Positions 18,034 to 26,570 of a DNA stretch of 64,000 nucleotides are shown here, piece by piece; position 1 is the first letter of the stretch; the number at the start of each line of letters is the position of its first letter. This stretch comes from Lacunisphaera sp. Its GTDB lineage: Bacteria > Verrucomicrobiota > Verrucomicrobiia > Opitutales > Opitutaceae. Below the pieces are notes generated by a model. The model searched no databases. It was given only the letters and a program-made list of their open reading frames with translations, and had not been told where the DNA came from. Location: the NCBI GenBank assembly GCA_029945445.1, contig JAQSCO010000009.1, forward strand, positions 124,001-188,000, in the 5' to 3' direction. The position numbers and the translations under genes were made by a program.

Positions 18034-18944
18034 GGTTTGGCGGCGAGTTCGCGAGTGGCGCGGGCGTGGCCCGCCGCGCGGGCGCGCGCCGCGGCGCGGG
18101 TGTCGGCATCGCTCAGGAGCATGAGACGCACGAAACGCTTGAGCCGCCGGACCGGGCTGGCGTCGTCGCGCGGCACGACCTTGTGCAGGACCCAGTGGTG
18201 CAGCCACTCGGAGTAGGCGTGGCCCTCGATGACGCGCAGGAGGTAGGCGCGCTCGCAGCGGTTGGGCGGGATGAGGTGAAGCACGTGCAGTTGCGGGAAG
18301 ACGCCCTTGCTCATCCCGAGCGAGCAGCCGAAGTAGGCGATGTCGGTGTCGCCGCCATAGACCAGCTGCGCGCCGCTGAGGTCGAGGCGGTGCAGGTCGG
18401 GATTCTCGAGACTGCGGCGGCGATAGGCGGCGGCCAGCGACTGGCGCACGCACATGCCGGCGCCCCACGGCGTGGAGTCGTTGTGGCCGGGATCGGTGGA
18501 CACGGCGGCCTGCCGGCAGACGCGCTCGGTGAGATAAGAGCGCCACGCCACGGGCGGCGGCGTGACGCCGGGCTCGAACACGAGCTCGACGTTGCCGCTC
18601 CAGGCCCCGAGCGTCGGATGATCGCGCGCGATCTGGGCGGCGGCGGTGAGGTAGTCGGGCGCCAGCACGTTGTCGTCGTCCACCAGCACGACCACCTCGC
18701 CGCGGGCGGCGGCGAAGCCCGCGAGCCGCGCGGCGGTGAGGCCGAGGCGTTCCTCGCGGATGACGCGGCCGGCGGGATGCCACGCGAGGTCCACCTGGCT
18801 GGCGACGGCGACCTGGGAGGCGTTGTCGACGATGAGCAGCTCCCACTCGACGAGCGGCAGCTGCTGCAGGCGCAGGGCGTCCAGCACGCGCCGCAGATAA
18901 TCGATCCGCGGATTATGGGTGGGAATAACAACGGAGACTTGCAT
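18030..18944 (-). CDS. Glycosyltransferase family 2 (GT-A fold)
   Basis: A 304-residue protein, MQVSVVIPTHNPRIDYLRRVLDALRLQ, with WELLIVDNAS and GEVVVLVDDDNVLAPDYL, the D-x-D metal site of GT2 enzymes. WSGNVELVF and YGGDTDIAYFG follow in the acceptor region. It is the only clear GT-A enzyme in the operon. The ATG at 18,944 was preferred to an extended frame because it begins at the conserved VSVVIPT strand and lies 10 bases after the upstream stop. It is cytosolic or peripherally membrane-bound. Confidence 0.92.
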   Translation of the reverse strand: MQVSVVIPTHNPRIDYLRRVLDALRLQQLPLVEWELLIVDNASQVAVASQVDLAWHPAGRVIREERLGLTAARLAGFAAARGEVVVLVDDDNVLAPDYLTAAAQIARDHPTLGAWSGNVELVFEPGVTPPPVAWRSYLTERVCRQAAVSTDPGHNDSTPWGAGMCVRQSLAAAYRRRSLENPDLHRLDLSGAQLVYGGDTDIAYFGCSLGMSKGVFPQLHVLHLIPPNRCERAYLLRVIEGHAYSEWLHHWVLHKVVPRDDASPVRRLKRFVRLMLLSDADTRAAARARAAGHARATRELAAKP

Positions 18945-18954
18945 GGGGCGGCAC

Positions 18955-19755
18955 TCAGCCGGCGAGCCGGGGATCGAGCGCGTAGACGTCGGCGAAATCG
19001 TTGGCGCCTTCCGCCAGCTGGTCGAGCCTGCGTTGCAGGGCGCCGGCGTCGAGCCACGCGTCGCCAAGTTCCATGGACTCGCCGGCCGAGAGCTGAAAAC
19101 GGCGGTAACCGAGCGCGGCGAGGCGTTGCAGGCACACGGCGGCCGCCGCGGGCAGCTCGGGTGTGACCTCGTAGGAAAGCGTGCCAGCGGGCTGCGCGAG
19201 CCCGGCCAGGACCTCGGCCTCGTAGCCCTCGACGTCGATCTTGGTGAACGCCGGCCGGCCGTGCTCGGCGATGAGCTGGTCGAGCGTCACGCACGGCACG
19301 GTGACCTCGCGCACGGGACACAGCTCGCCGAAACGGCCGCTCTGCCGCGCGGCGGCGATCCAGTCGGGATTCATGCTGCTGAGCACATCGGTTTCGAATT
19401 GCACGATCCGCTGCGGTGTGTTGTCGCGGCCGGCGGCCGCGGGCACGATCCGGACCCGGCGCTGGAAGAGGAACTGCCAGCGCAGCGCGGCGCGGCAATG
19501 CGCCTGCGGCTCCACCGCGACCACGCGGGCGCCGAGGCCGGCGAAGACGCGGGTGCGGTTGCCGAGGTTCGCGCCGATGTCGAGGACCAGGTCGCCCGGT
19601 CCGACCCAGCGCCGGTAGAGCGCGGCGCGACGGGCGTCGTCCGCCTGTTCGGTCAGCCGGTTGAGGCGCGCCTGCCGGATGGCGTGCAACGCGGCGTAGT
19701 TTTCCACGCCGAGCAGGGCGGCGGTCGGGCGGCGCCAGTTGAAGGCGGCGGTCAT
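18955..19755 (-). CDS. FkbM-family SAM-dependent methyltransferase
   Basis: A 266-residue protein with LVLDIGANLGNRTRVFAGLGARVVAVEP (SAM motifs I and II) and AFTKIDVEGYEAEVLAGLA, the K-I-D-V-E-G-x-E core of FkbM methyltransferases. The ATG at 19,755 overlaps the upstream glycosyltransferase stop by 4 bases. It is more canonical in motif I than the other two FkbM genes here. It probably makes a sugar methyl ether on the surface glycan, possibly a chain-end cap (inference). Confidence 0.9.
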   Translation of the reverse strand: MTAAFNWRRPTAALLGVENYAALHAIRQARLNRLTEQADDARRAALYRRWVGPGDLVLDIGANLGNRTRVFAGLGARVVAVEPQAHCRAALRWQFLFQRRVRIVPAAAGRDNTPQRIVQFETDVLSSMNPDWIAAARQSGRFGELCPVREVTVPCVTLDQLIAEHGRPAFTKIDVEGYEAEVLAGLAQPAGTLSYEVTPELPAAAAVCLQRLAALGYRRFQLSAGESMELGDAWLDAGALQRRLDQLAEGANDFADVYALDPRLAG

Positions 19756-20951
19756 GCGGCCACGGGGTTGGCTGCGTGCAGCGTGGCGGTGAAGGTGCCG
19801 AACACCCGCTCGACGGAGAAGCATTCGCGTCCAGCCGCCAGCGCGGCACAGCCCAGCCGTTGCCAAAGGGCGGCATCCGTCATGAGCGAGCGCACCGCCT
19901 CGCACAGGGCGGCGGCGTCCTCGGTTTCGACTGCGAGGGCGGTGCCGGGCCGTCCGGCCAGCCAGTGCGCGATGGAACTGTAGGCCGGCGCCCGGACGAG
20001 GATGGGCAGGCCGGGCATGGTGTAATCCACGAGCTTGCTTGGGAAACAGACTTCCATGTTGCGGCGGTCGGAGGCGGTGAAGCTCATCGGCAGGTAGAGT
20101 GCGTCAACCGCTTGGCGCAGGTGACGGTGCAACTCGAGCGCGGGCAGGAACGTCTGGATCTCGACATTGTCCGTGCGCAGGTCGGCGGCGCGGAGCGAAT
20201 CCAGGCTGATCGTTTGGTAGACCCGCACGCGCGCGCCCAGGGGCGCGACGGCATGCGCGAGCGCTACGACCGCGTCCTTCGCCCACTGGCCGTCCATGCC
20301 GCCAGCATACGCGATGACGAAGGGCCGGTCCGCGGCGGGGCGTTCCGGCGGAGCGCCGTGCAGTTCCGCGCTGGCCAGCTGGCTGGGATAAAGCAGCGTG
20401 GCCGGCGCGGCACCGTAGCGGGATTGATATTTCCGGGCCATGGTCTCGGATACGAGCAGACGGGAGGTGGCCCCGCGGTAGACCGCTGCGAAACGTTTTT
20501 CCGCGAAGCCGCCGGTCCAGCGGTGGGCGTCGTAACTGTCCCGCCAGTGGTCATGCACGATGAGGTGAAACGGCAGGCCGAGCCGTCGGGCGGCCAGCCA
20601 CGCCGGCCACCAGACCGTGCCATGCGCCACCGTCAGCACGGCTTCCGCGCGGAACGCGCGCAGGCGGCGCACCAGCGGGCCGGTCAGGAAGACGGACTGG
20701 AACAGCAGGACGAGCGTGCCGTGCCAGCGGCCGAAGCGGGAGCGTTGCAGGCGGCGCCAGCCGAAGTGCAGCCCGGCCCGTTCCACGCCCTCGAGTTCGC
20801 GCCCGGGCCAGCGCGGCTCGGCCTGGTCGAGGCAGAGGAGCAGGCGGTCGGCCGGGTAGGGTTTCAGCAGGCGATAGAGCACGGCGGGACCCGCGGACAA
20901 GTTGACCGGTGGCACTTCGGTGATGCAGGCGAGGCGGGGAAGTTCGCGCAT
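19752..20951 (-). CDS. GT-B glycosyltransferase, family 4-like
   Basis: A 399-residue protein, MRELPRLACITEVPPVNLSAGPAVLYRLL. The donor half has FVIAYAGGMDGQWAKDAVVALAHAV, and VCFPSKLVDYTMPGLPILVRAPAYSS is the nucleotide-sugar stretch. The S-K-L-V-D-Y pattern is common in GT4-like enzymes that follow this N-terminal type. It starts 2 bases before the stop of the second acyltransferase-3 gene and overlaps the FkbM gene by 4 bases. Confidence 0.86.
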   Translation of the reverse strand: MRELPRLACITEVPPVNLSAGPAVLYRLLKPYPADRLLLCLDQAEPRWPGRELEGVERAGLHFGWRRLQRSRFGRWHGTLVLLFQSVFLTGPLVRRLRAFRAEAVLTVAHGTVWWPAWLAARRLGLPFHLIVHDHWRDSYDAHRWTGGFAEKRFAAVYRGATSRLLVSETMARKYQSRYGAAPATLLYPSQLASAELHGAPPERPAADRPFVIAYAGGMDGQWAKDAVVALAHAVAPLGARVRVYQTISLDSLRAADLRTDNVEIQTFLPALELHRHLRQAVDALYLPMSFTASDRRNMEVCFPSKLVDYTMPGLPILVRAPAYSSIAHWLAGRPGTALAVETEDAAALCEAVRSLMTDAALWQRLGCAALAAGRECFSVERVFGTFTATLHAANPVAA

Positions 20952-20953
20952 GG

Positions 20954-22075
20954 TCAGTAGCGCAGGCGGTGGCCCAGGGCGATCAGAGGCGATTCAAACC
21001 AGCGCCACGACACGATCGCGGCGGCCCAGGTCGCGCCGATGCCCGCGGTGACAATCAGCAGCCCGCGCGGCGTGCTGACCAGCAGCGTCTCGCCGCCGAG
21101 CCAGTTGATCAGTGGCAGGCCGATCAGCATGTGGCCGAGGTAGACAAAGTAGGAATGGCGCCCGAGGTGCACCAGCGGGGCCGCGGCGAGGGCGCGGCAG
21201 AGCACCGGCGGGCGGGCGCCGGCCACCAGCAGGACGACGAGGCCGAAGCACGCAGTGATCAGCGCATACCCGAACCAGATCAGCTGGGGCGAACCGAGCG
21301 GCGGGCGGTTGGCGGCGAGTCCGAAGAGTAGCGCGAAGGCCGTCGCCAGCCAGAGGACCCAGGTTTGCCGCAGGCGCGCGAAGAGGGCGGCCGACTGGCC
21401 GGAGCGCACGGCCCAGGCGATGAGCGCGCCGGTCGCGAGCAGGTCCATGCGCAGCGGCATTAACATGTGCTCGGCCATCCAGTGGCCCGGCCAGAGCAGG
21501 TGCACGCCGATACGCAACCCGATGGCGGCCACGATGAGCCCGCCGAGCAGCAGCGGCACGCGGCGCGCCGGGATCCAGCGCACCACCCACGGGGCGGTGA
21601 GGTAGAACTGTTCCTCGACGGCGATCGACCAGAGCGGGGACAGCATGGGCGCATCCCAGATGCTGCCGGCAGCCAGGGCGAAGTTTGTCAGGAACAGCAG
21701 GTAGGTCCAGGCCGGGTATTCCGCGTGAATCCAACCGAGGGCCACGCCGGCGGCGCAGACCGCGAGGGTGGCGTAGTACAGCGGCAGGATGCGCAGCGCC
21801 CGGCGGGCGTAGAAGACCCGGGCGAGGCGGGGGGAATCGCGCCGGTCGAGCAGGATGCCGCCGATGAAATAGCCGGAGAGCACAAAGAACAGGTCGACGC
21901 CGCACCAGGCCATGTCGCCAATCGCACGGAGCCACGCGAGCGGGTGGCCGAACCCGAGCGGCAGGAAGGGATTCACGAGGTGGCACCACAGCACGAGGGC
22001 GATGGCGATGCCGCGGAGCCCGTCGAGTTCGGGGACGCGGCTTTCGGCGGGAGACTGGGGCGGGGCGGGGGACAA
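20954..22075 (-). CDS. Acyltransferase 3 family membrane protein
   Basis: A 373-residue polytopic protein. VPELDGLRGIAIALVLWCHLVNP gives the D-G-L-R-G-I-A and R-x10-H signatures, and MAWCGVDLFFVLSGYFIGGILLDRRD is the second hallmark (G-V-D-L-F-F-V-L-S-G-Y). About ten membrane helices are evident. It probably O-acylates a glycan using a cytosolic acyl donor. It lies just after the carbamoyltransferase region and before a glycosyltransferase. It is the second gene of this family in the operon, so two different acylations are likely. Confidence 0.92.
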   Translation of the reverse strand: MSPAPPQSPAESRVPELDGLRGIAIALVLWCHLVNPFLPLGFGHPLAWLRAIGDMAWCGVDLFFVLSGYFIGGILLDRRDSPRLARVFYARRALRILPLYYATLAVCAAGVALGWIHAEYPAWTYLLFLTNFALAAGSIWDAPMLSPLWSIAVEEQFYLTAPWVVRWIPARRVPLLLGGLIVAAIGLRIGVHLLWPGHWMAEHMLMPLRMDLLATGALIAWAVRSGQSAALFARLRQTWVLWLATAFALLFGLAANRPPLGSPQLIWFGYALITACFGLVVLLVAGARPPVLCRALAAAPLVHLGRHSYFVYLGHMLIGLPLINWLGGETLLVSTPRGLLIVTAGIGATWAAAIVSWRWFESPLIALGHRLRY

Positions 22076-22093
22076 GCGGGTTGCGGCGCGGGG

Positions 22094-22216
22094 TTACTTG
22101 CCGCGCAGCGAAGTGGGCCGGGTGCTGCGGCTCCAGCCGGCCGGGCCCGGCCGCGAGAAGGGGCGCAGCAGTCCGGCGAGGATCTTCAGGCAGACTTGGC
22201 GAATTGTCCGAGCCAT
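22094..22216 (-). CDS. Small basic protein of unknown function (40 aa, tentative)
   Basis: A 40-codon frame, MARTIRQVCLKILAGLLRPF and a basic proline/serine tail, fills the only large gap in this part of the operon. It overlaps the carbamoyltransferase 3' end by 31 bases and stops 18 bases before the acyltransferase start. Third codon positions are almost all G or C, like the flanking genes, which supports translation. Some carbamoyltransferase clusters carry a tiny membrane protein at this place, but this sequence does not resemble one. It may be non-coding. Confidence 0.4.
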   Translation of the reverse strand: MARTIRQVCLKILAGLLRPFSRPGPAGWSRSTRPTSLRGK

Positions 22217-23973
22217 GTCAGTTTTTCCTCGCGCGTTTTCACGCCAGGGTTGCGGAAGACCTGGTCGTTCAGCACGAGCAGGTCGATGTCGGTGTTGAGG
22301 AAACATTCCCAGCCCTCGGCCGCCGTGCGCACGATGGGCTGACCGGAAACGTTGTAGCTGGTGTTGATCAGGATCGGGATGCCGGTGCGCCGCTTGAAGG
22401 CCGTGAGGAGCCGGTGCATGTCGCCGTGGATTTCCGGACGGATAGTCTGGAGGCGCGCCGAGTAGTCGACGTGAATGACGCTGCCGATCTCGCTGCGCGG
22501 AAAATCCAGCCGCTCCCGCAGGGACGCGAATTGCGCGGGCTGCGCCGTGCGGCGCTCGGCGACGAGGCCGGCAGTATACTGCATGTAGTCGCTGGGCTCG
22601 GAATTGTCGAACCACTCGGCGCAATCCTCGGCGAGCACGAGCGGAGCGAAGGGCCGGAAGGACTCGCGGAACTTCACCGCGAGGTTCAGGCGCGACTGCA
22701 TGCCGGGCTGGCGCGCGTCGGCGAGGATTGAGCGCGCGCCCAGCGCGCGGGCGCCGAGTTCCATGCGGCCCCGGACCCAGGCCACGATGCGGCCTTCGGA
22801 CAATTGACCGGCCACAAAGTCAAAGAGGTCGCCCTCCGCTGGCACCCGCCACGCGGCGGCCGCGGCGGGAATCTCGCCCGGCTCGCTGCCGAGATAGAAG
22901 CCCTGCGCGTCGACCGACAGCGGTGCACCGTCCGCCTGCTCGCGGGCGAGCAGGAGCGCCGCCCCGAGACCGCTGCCCATGTCGCCGCCGACGGGGGAAT
23001 TGAAAACGCGGCGGAAAATCCCGGCGTCGCGCAACCGGCCCGCGCTTACGCAATTTTGGGCGCAGCCGCCGCAGAAGACCAGGTTCTCCTCGCCCGTCTC
23101 GCGTTGCGCCCGCCGCGCCATCTTCAGGACCTCGTCCTCGAAGATCTGCTGCAGCGAGGCCGCGATGTCGATGTGTTCGGTGGTGAGCGCCGCACCGTCC
23201 GTCCGCACCGGGACGCCGGTGGCCTCGGCCACGCGCGGCAGGGCGGCGACGAGCGAGGCGTCAGTGAAGCGCGGCACGGCGCGCAGCCGCAGGCCGCCGT
23301 CCCCATCGGTGGTGAACAGGCGAGCCAGCCGGTCGGCGTAGACGGGACGGCCATACGGCGCGAGGCCCATCACCTTGTATTCGGAGCCGAAGGAATGGAA
23401 GCCGAGGTAATAGGTGACCAGCGTGTAGAGCATGCCGAGTCCGTTCTCGTAGCGCTGTTCCCGGAGGAGACGCAGGCCGTGCTGATCGATGACCCCGAGG
23501 CTGGCGCTGTAATCCTCGCCCTTGCCGTCGACGCAGAGGAACGCGGCCCGCCCGAACGGCGAGGTGTGGAACGCGCCCGCGACATGGGTCAGGTGATGCC
23601 ACGCGTAATGGAAGCGCGCCCGGGGAAAAAGTTCGCGGGCCGGCCGGGTGTAGTAGCCGCCCCAGGCTTCCGGCAGACACCGGCCCAGCGTGCGGGTCAG
23701 CCTGTTGCCGGGCCGGCCGGTCAGGTCGAACAGCAGGGTCTGCAGCGGTTTCTCCGCGAAGACCACGTCGGTCACGGCCGCGGCCGTCGTGCCGCCGAGT
23801 TGCAAGCAGTCGGCCAGGGCGAGGCGCGGGAAGGCGCCGTCGTGCTTGCGGCGGGAGTAGCGTTCTTCCTGCGCGGCGGCCACCAGCCGGCCGTTAACGA
23901 GCAGCGCAGCATTCGCATCGTGCCCCAGAAGGCCACCGATCCCGATAATGGCGCTGGCGGGGTGCTCGATCAA
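22186..23973 (-). CDS. NodU/CmcH-family carbamoyltransferase
   Basis: A 595-residue protein with the N-terminal ASKHA-like domain of the family (GIGGLLGHDANAALLVNG, VAAAQEERYSRRKHDGAFP) and LVFCGGCAQNCVSAGRLRD. The C-terminal domain contains GRMELGARALGARSILADAR. These enzymes use carbamoyl phosphate and ATP to place a carbamoyl group on a sugar hydroxyl. No ATG is in frame near the expected N-terminus. A TTG at 23,973 forms a TTGA 4-base overlap with the wzt stop, mirroring the ATGA junctions elsewhere. The product probably decorates a terminal or internal sugar before export by the adjacent Wzt/Wzm pair. Confidence 0.9.
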   Translation of the reverse strand: MIEHPASAIIGIGGLLGHDANAALLVNGRLVAAAQEERYSRRKHDGAFPRLALADCLQLGGTTAAAVTDVVFAEKPLQTLLFDLTGRPGNRLTRTLGRCLPEAWGGYYTRPARELFPRARFHYAWHHLTHVAGAFHTSPFGRAAFLCVDGKGEDYSASLGVIDQHGLRLLREQRYENGLGMLYTLVTYYLGFHSFGSEYKVMGLAPYGRPVYADRLARLFTTDGDGGLRLRAVPRFTDASLVAALPRVAEATGVPVRTDGAALTTEHIDIAASLQQIFEDEVLKMARRAQRETGEENLVFCGGCAQNCVSAGRLRDAGIFRRVFNSPVGGDMGSGLGAALLLAREQADGAPLSVDAQGFYLGSEPGEIPAAAAAWRVPAEGDLFDFVAGQLSEGRIVAWVRGRMELGARALGARSILADARQPGMQSRLNLAVKFRESFRPFAPLVLAEDCAEWFDNSEPSDYMQYTAGLVAERRTAQPAQFASLRERLDFPRSEIGSVIHVDYSARLQTIRPEIHGDMHRLLTAFKRRTGIPILINTSYNVSGQPIVRTAAEGWECFLNTDIDLLVLNDQVFRNPGVKTREEKLTWLGQFAKSA

Positions 23974-25187
23974 TTGGTCGGACGCATGGTCCAACGGCAG
24001 GGCAGGTCGACCGGGCCGATCACGTGGAGCGGCGGCCGGTTCGGATAGTGGCGCGGCGAGACGAAGGTGAAGGATACGGCCTCGAGTTTGGCGTCGTAGT
24101 CCTGGCCCTTGTCGCCCAGCCAGGCGGAGACGGTGAAGTTGCCGGAGTGCACCGCGAGCTGCGGGAACTCCAGCGTGCACACGCCGGCGCGGCCCGGGAG
24201 CGCCTCCGCGGGCGGATGCGTGCGCATGTTCGCGCCGAACAGCGGGCGGCCGTCGAAACTCGAGACCACGATGCCGGCGATCGCGGGCCGCAGCGGCTCG
24301 GGCGACTGGTAACTCACGTGGATGACGAGGTCCCCGGCGGCGAGGCGCACCGGGTCGATGGCGATGCGGGTGATGGCCGGCTTGTCCGCGGCCGGGTAGT
24401 CGATGGTGAGTTCGGACAGCGGCGAATGGTATTGGGTGATGACATCCTGGATCGGCCCGGTGGCTTTGATCCGGCCCGACTCCAGCAGCACTCCAGTCTG
24501 GCAGATAGCGCGCAGCGCCTCGAGGTTGTGACTGACAAAGAGGATGGTGCGGCCGGACTCGCGCGTGACTTCGCTCATCTTGCCGAGACACTTTTTCTGG
24601 AACTGCGCGTCGCCGACGGCGAGCACCTCGTCGACGATGAGGATCTCGGGCTCAAGGTGGGCGGCGACCGAGAAGGCCAGCCGCACATACATGCCGCTCG
24701 AGTAGTGCTTCACCTGCGTGTCGAGGAAGCGCTCGACCTCGGCGAAGGCCACGATCTCGTCGAACTTCCGCGTAATCTCTGCGCGCGACATGCCGAGGAT
24801 GGCACCGTTGAGAAAGATGTTCTCCCGGCCCGACAGCTCGGGGTGGAAGCCGGTGCCGACCTCGAGCAGGCTGGCGACGCGGCCGCGGATGGTGGCCCGG
24901 CCGGTGGTGGGCTCGGTGATGCGCGAGAGGATCTTGAGCAGGGTGGACTTGCCGGCGCCGTTGCGGCCGATGATGCCGATGACGTCGCCCTGGTGCACGT
25001 CAAAGGAGACATCCCGCAGCGCCCAGAACTCTTCGCCCTCGGGTGCGGTCGCGGCGGAGCCCGTGACGCGCCGCCAGAGCCCACGGGCACGGTGGGTGAG
25101 CGAGTCGCGCAGCGTGTCAGAGCGCTGCTGGTGGGAGAGGTAGTAGCGCTTGCCGAGGCCGCGCACGCTGATGACGGGGGTGGACAT
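23970..25187 (-). CDS. wzt: ABC transporter ATP-binding protein, polysaccharide export (Wzt-like)
   Basis: A 405-residue protein with Walker A GRNGAGKST at residues 74-82, an ABC signature in HYSSGMYVRLAF and Walker B EILIVDEVLAVGD with its catalytic Glu. The first ~250 residues match the KpsT/Wzt exporters. Residues ~270-405 form an extra beta-rich domain comparable to Wzt C-terminal domains, which in known systems bind the modified non-reducing end of the chain. The partner permease gene lies upstream at 25,734, separated by the four-helix-bundle gene. Its stop is shared with the carbamoyltransferase start. Confidence 0.92.
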   Translation of the reverse strand: MSTPVISVRGLGKRYYLSHQQRSDTLRDSLTHRARGLWRRVTGSAATAPEGEEFWALRDVSFDVHQGDVIGIIGRNGAGKSTLLKILSRITEPTTGRATIRGRVASLLEVGTGFHPELSGRENIFLNGAILGMSRAEITRKFDEIVAFAEVERFLDTQVKHYSSGMYVRLAFSVAAHLEPEILIVDEVLAVGDAQFQKKCLGKMSEVTRESGRTILFVSHNLEALRAICQTGVLLESGRIKATGPIQDVITQYHSPLSELTIDYPAADKPAITRIAIDPVRLAAGDLVIHVSYQSPEPLRPAIAGIVVSSFDGRPLFGANMRTHPPAEALPGRAGVCTLEFPQLAVHSGNFTVSAWLGDKGQDYDAKLEAVSFTFVSPRHYPNRPPLHVIGPVDLPCRWTMRPTN

Positions 25188-25197
25188 GAGGGATGAA

Positions 25198-25227
25198 GGA
25201 CTACTGACTACGGACCACTGACCACGG
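25198..25227. repeat. Stuttering repeat, left arm beside four-helix-bundle gene
   Basis: Short words of the type GACTACGG / GACCACTG repeat about four times on the + strand. The arm lies just outside the wzt start and covers the last codons and stop of the four-helix-bundle gene (stop at 25,208-25,210). The complementary, longer arm is at 25,656-25,736, so the gene sits between inverted arms. Confidence 0.8.
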
Positions 25228-25582
25228 TCTCCCTCTCGACTGCACGAATGAGGCCGTGCAGGCAGGCGAAGGCACTCTTGGTTTGCTGGTGGAGTTGGTT
25301 GATGAGCGGGTCCTGCAAGTAGCCAAGCCGGCTGGAGAGATGGATGAAGTATTGGGCTTCGGACAGTGAACCGCGGGCGATGTGTAGAAAATGCAGGCAG
25401 TCCTTCCGGGTGCCCCGCGCCGAGCCCTCTGCGATATTGGCCGGGACGGAACTGGATGCTCTGCGCAACTGGCTCGTCAGCCCATATAATTCGTCGCGCG
25501 GGAAACCCTTCGTTGCCTCATAGACCGCGACAGTGAGGTCGTCCGCGAGCCGCCAGGCATCGATCTTGGTGTAGTCTCTCAT
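25208..25582 (-). CDS. Four-helix-bundle protein (23S rRNA-IVS / Avd-like family)
   Basis: A 124-residue helical protein, MRDYTKIDAWRLADDLTVAVYEATKGFP, with ELYGLTSQLRRASSSVPANIAEGSARGT and a late FIHLSSRLGYL. L-x-x-Q-x-R-R-A-x-x-S-(V/I)-P-x-N-I-A-E-G is the signature of the family found in 23S rRNA intervening sequences and related to Avd of diversity-generating retroelements. Its molecular role outside those settings is unknown. It interrupts the wzm-wzt pair, is flanked by inverted stuttering repeats, and its stop codon lies within one arm. This suggests a later insertion. No reverse transcriptase or rRNA is nearby. Confidence 0.92.
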   Translation of the reverse strand: MRDYTKIDAWRLADDLTVAVYEATKGFPRDELYGLTSQLRRASSSVPANIAEGSARGTRKDCLHFLHIARGSLSEAQYFIHLSSRLGYLQDPLINQLHQQTKSAFACLHGLIRAVERETVVSGP

Positions 25583-25655
25583 TTTCAGTCATCCTTTGGC
25601 CCGGTAGTTTGTTTTGCCATGATCAGTGGCGCTGTGGCCCGAGGTGAAAGCTGGC

Positions 25656-25736
25656 AGTCCATGTAGTCTGTGGTCCGTAGTCCCGTGGTCTGATGTTCAA
25701 GTTCTGTAGTCCGTAGTCAGTGGTCCCGTTGTCTCA
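25656..25736. repeat. Stuttering repeat, right arm beside four-helix-bundle gene
   Basis: About six imperfect copies of a GTAGTC / GTGGTCCGTAGTC word fill the gap between the four-helix-bundle gene and wzm. Read on the - strand they match the + strand of the left arm at 25,198-25,227. The arm reaches the wzm stop codon at 25,734-25,736. The remaining gap from 25,583 to 25,655 shows no gene. Confidence 0.8.
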
Positions 25737-26570
25737 GATAATGTCGGCAAACGTCCGCTCGGTGCGGCGGAAATACCAGAGGCCCGTGGCGAGCAGCAGC
25801 AGCGCCATGCCGGCCGAGGTGGCGAGATTGACGGGATCGAGCGCCGGCTCGCCGTGCAGCAGGCACCAGCGGAAGCCGTCGATGGCTCCGACCATCGGGT
25901 TGAGCGAATAGATGAACCGCCAGTTGGGGAGGTTGGTGGAGCTGAACCCTACCGGGGAAAGGAACAAGCCGACCTGCAGGAGGAACGGCACGACGAAGCG
26001 GAAGTCGCGGTATTTGACCGTCAGCGCGGTGAGCCAGAGCCCGGTGCCGATCGCGGTGACCAGGGTCAGCACGACGAACAGCGGCAGGAACACGATCCGC
26101 CAATCGGGCGCGAACTGCCACCAGAGGCACATCAGCGCGAGCAGCACCAGCACGACGGCGAAGTCGATCAGCGCCACGGCCACCGACGAGAGCGGCACGA
26201 TCAGGCGCGGGAAATAGACCTTGGAGATGAGGTGGGTGTTGGCCACGAGGCTGCCGCTGGCGTTGGAGAAGGCGGCGGCGAACAGTTGCCACGGCAGCAG
26301 GCCGCACAGCACGAGCAGCGGGTAGGGCGCGTGGCCCGCGGGCATGCCGGCGAGCTTGCCGAAGATGAAGGTGAACACCGCGAGCGTGACGGCCGGCTGG
26401 ATGAGCGCCCAGAGCACGCCGAGCGTGGTCTGCTTGTAGCGCACCTTGATGTCGCGCCACGCGAGGAAGCCCAGCAGCTCGCGGAAACGCCAGAGATCAG
26501 CCCAGTAATGCCGGCTGGCGCGGCCGGCCTCGAGGATCAGTTCGGAATTTTCGTTTTTGGCGGTGCTCAC
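25734..26570 (-). CDS. wzm: ABC-2 type polysaccharide export permease (Wzm-like)
   Basis: A 278-residue membrane protein with six hydrophobic segments. It carries FRELLGFLAWRDIKVRYKQTTLGVLWALIQP, the conserved amphipathic lead-in and first helix of Wzm/KpsM permeases. FRFVVPFLLQVGLFLSPVGFSS and LNPMVGAIDGFRWCLL are conserved downstream segments. With Wzt it would move the finished, capped chain on its lipid carrier across the inner membrane. It overlaps the upstream glycosyltransferase by 4 bases. Confidence 0.95.
   Translation of the reverse strand: MSTAKNENSELILEAGRASRHYWADLWRFRELLGFLAWRDIKVRYKQTTLGVLWALIQPAVTLAVFTFIFGKLAGMPAGHAPYPLLVLCGLLPWQLFAAAFSNASGSLVANTHLISKVYFPRLIVPLSSVAVALIDFAVVLVLLALMCLWWQFAPDWRIVFLPLFVVLTLVTAIGTGLWLTALTVKYRDFRFVVPFLLQVGLFLSPVGFSSTNLPNWRFIYSLNPMVGAIDGFRWCLLHGEPALDPVNLATSAGMALLLLATGLWYFRRTERTFADII

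Noticed and set aside
25198-25736. Diversity-generating retroelement (because of the Avd-like protein)
   Set aside because: No reverse transcriptase, template repeat or variable repeat was found. The flanking repeats are short inverted words.
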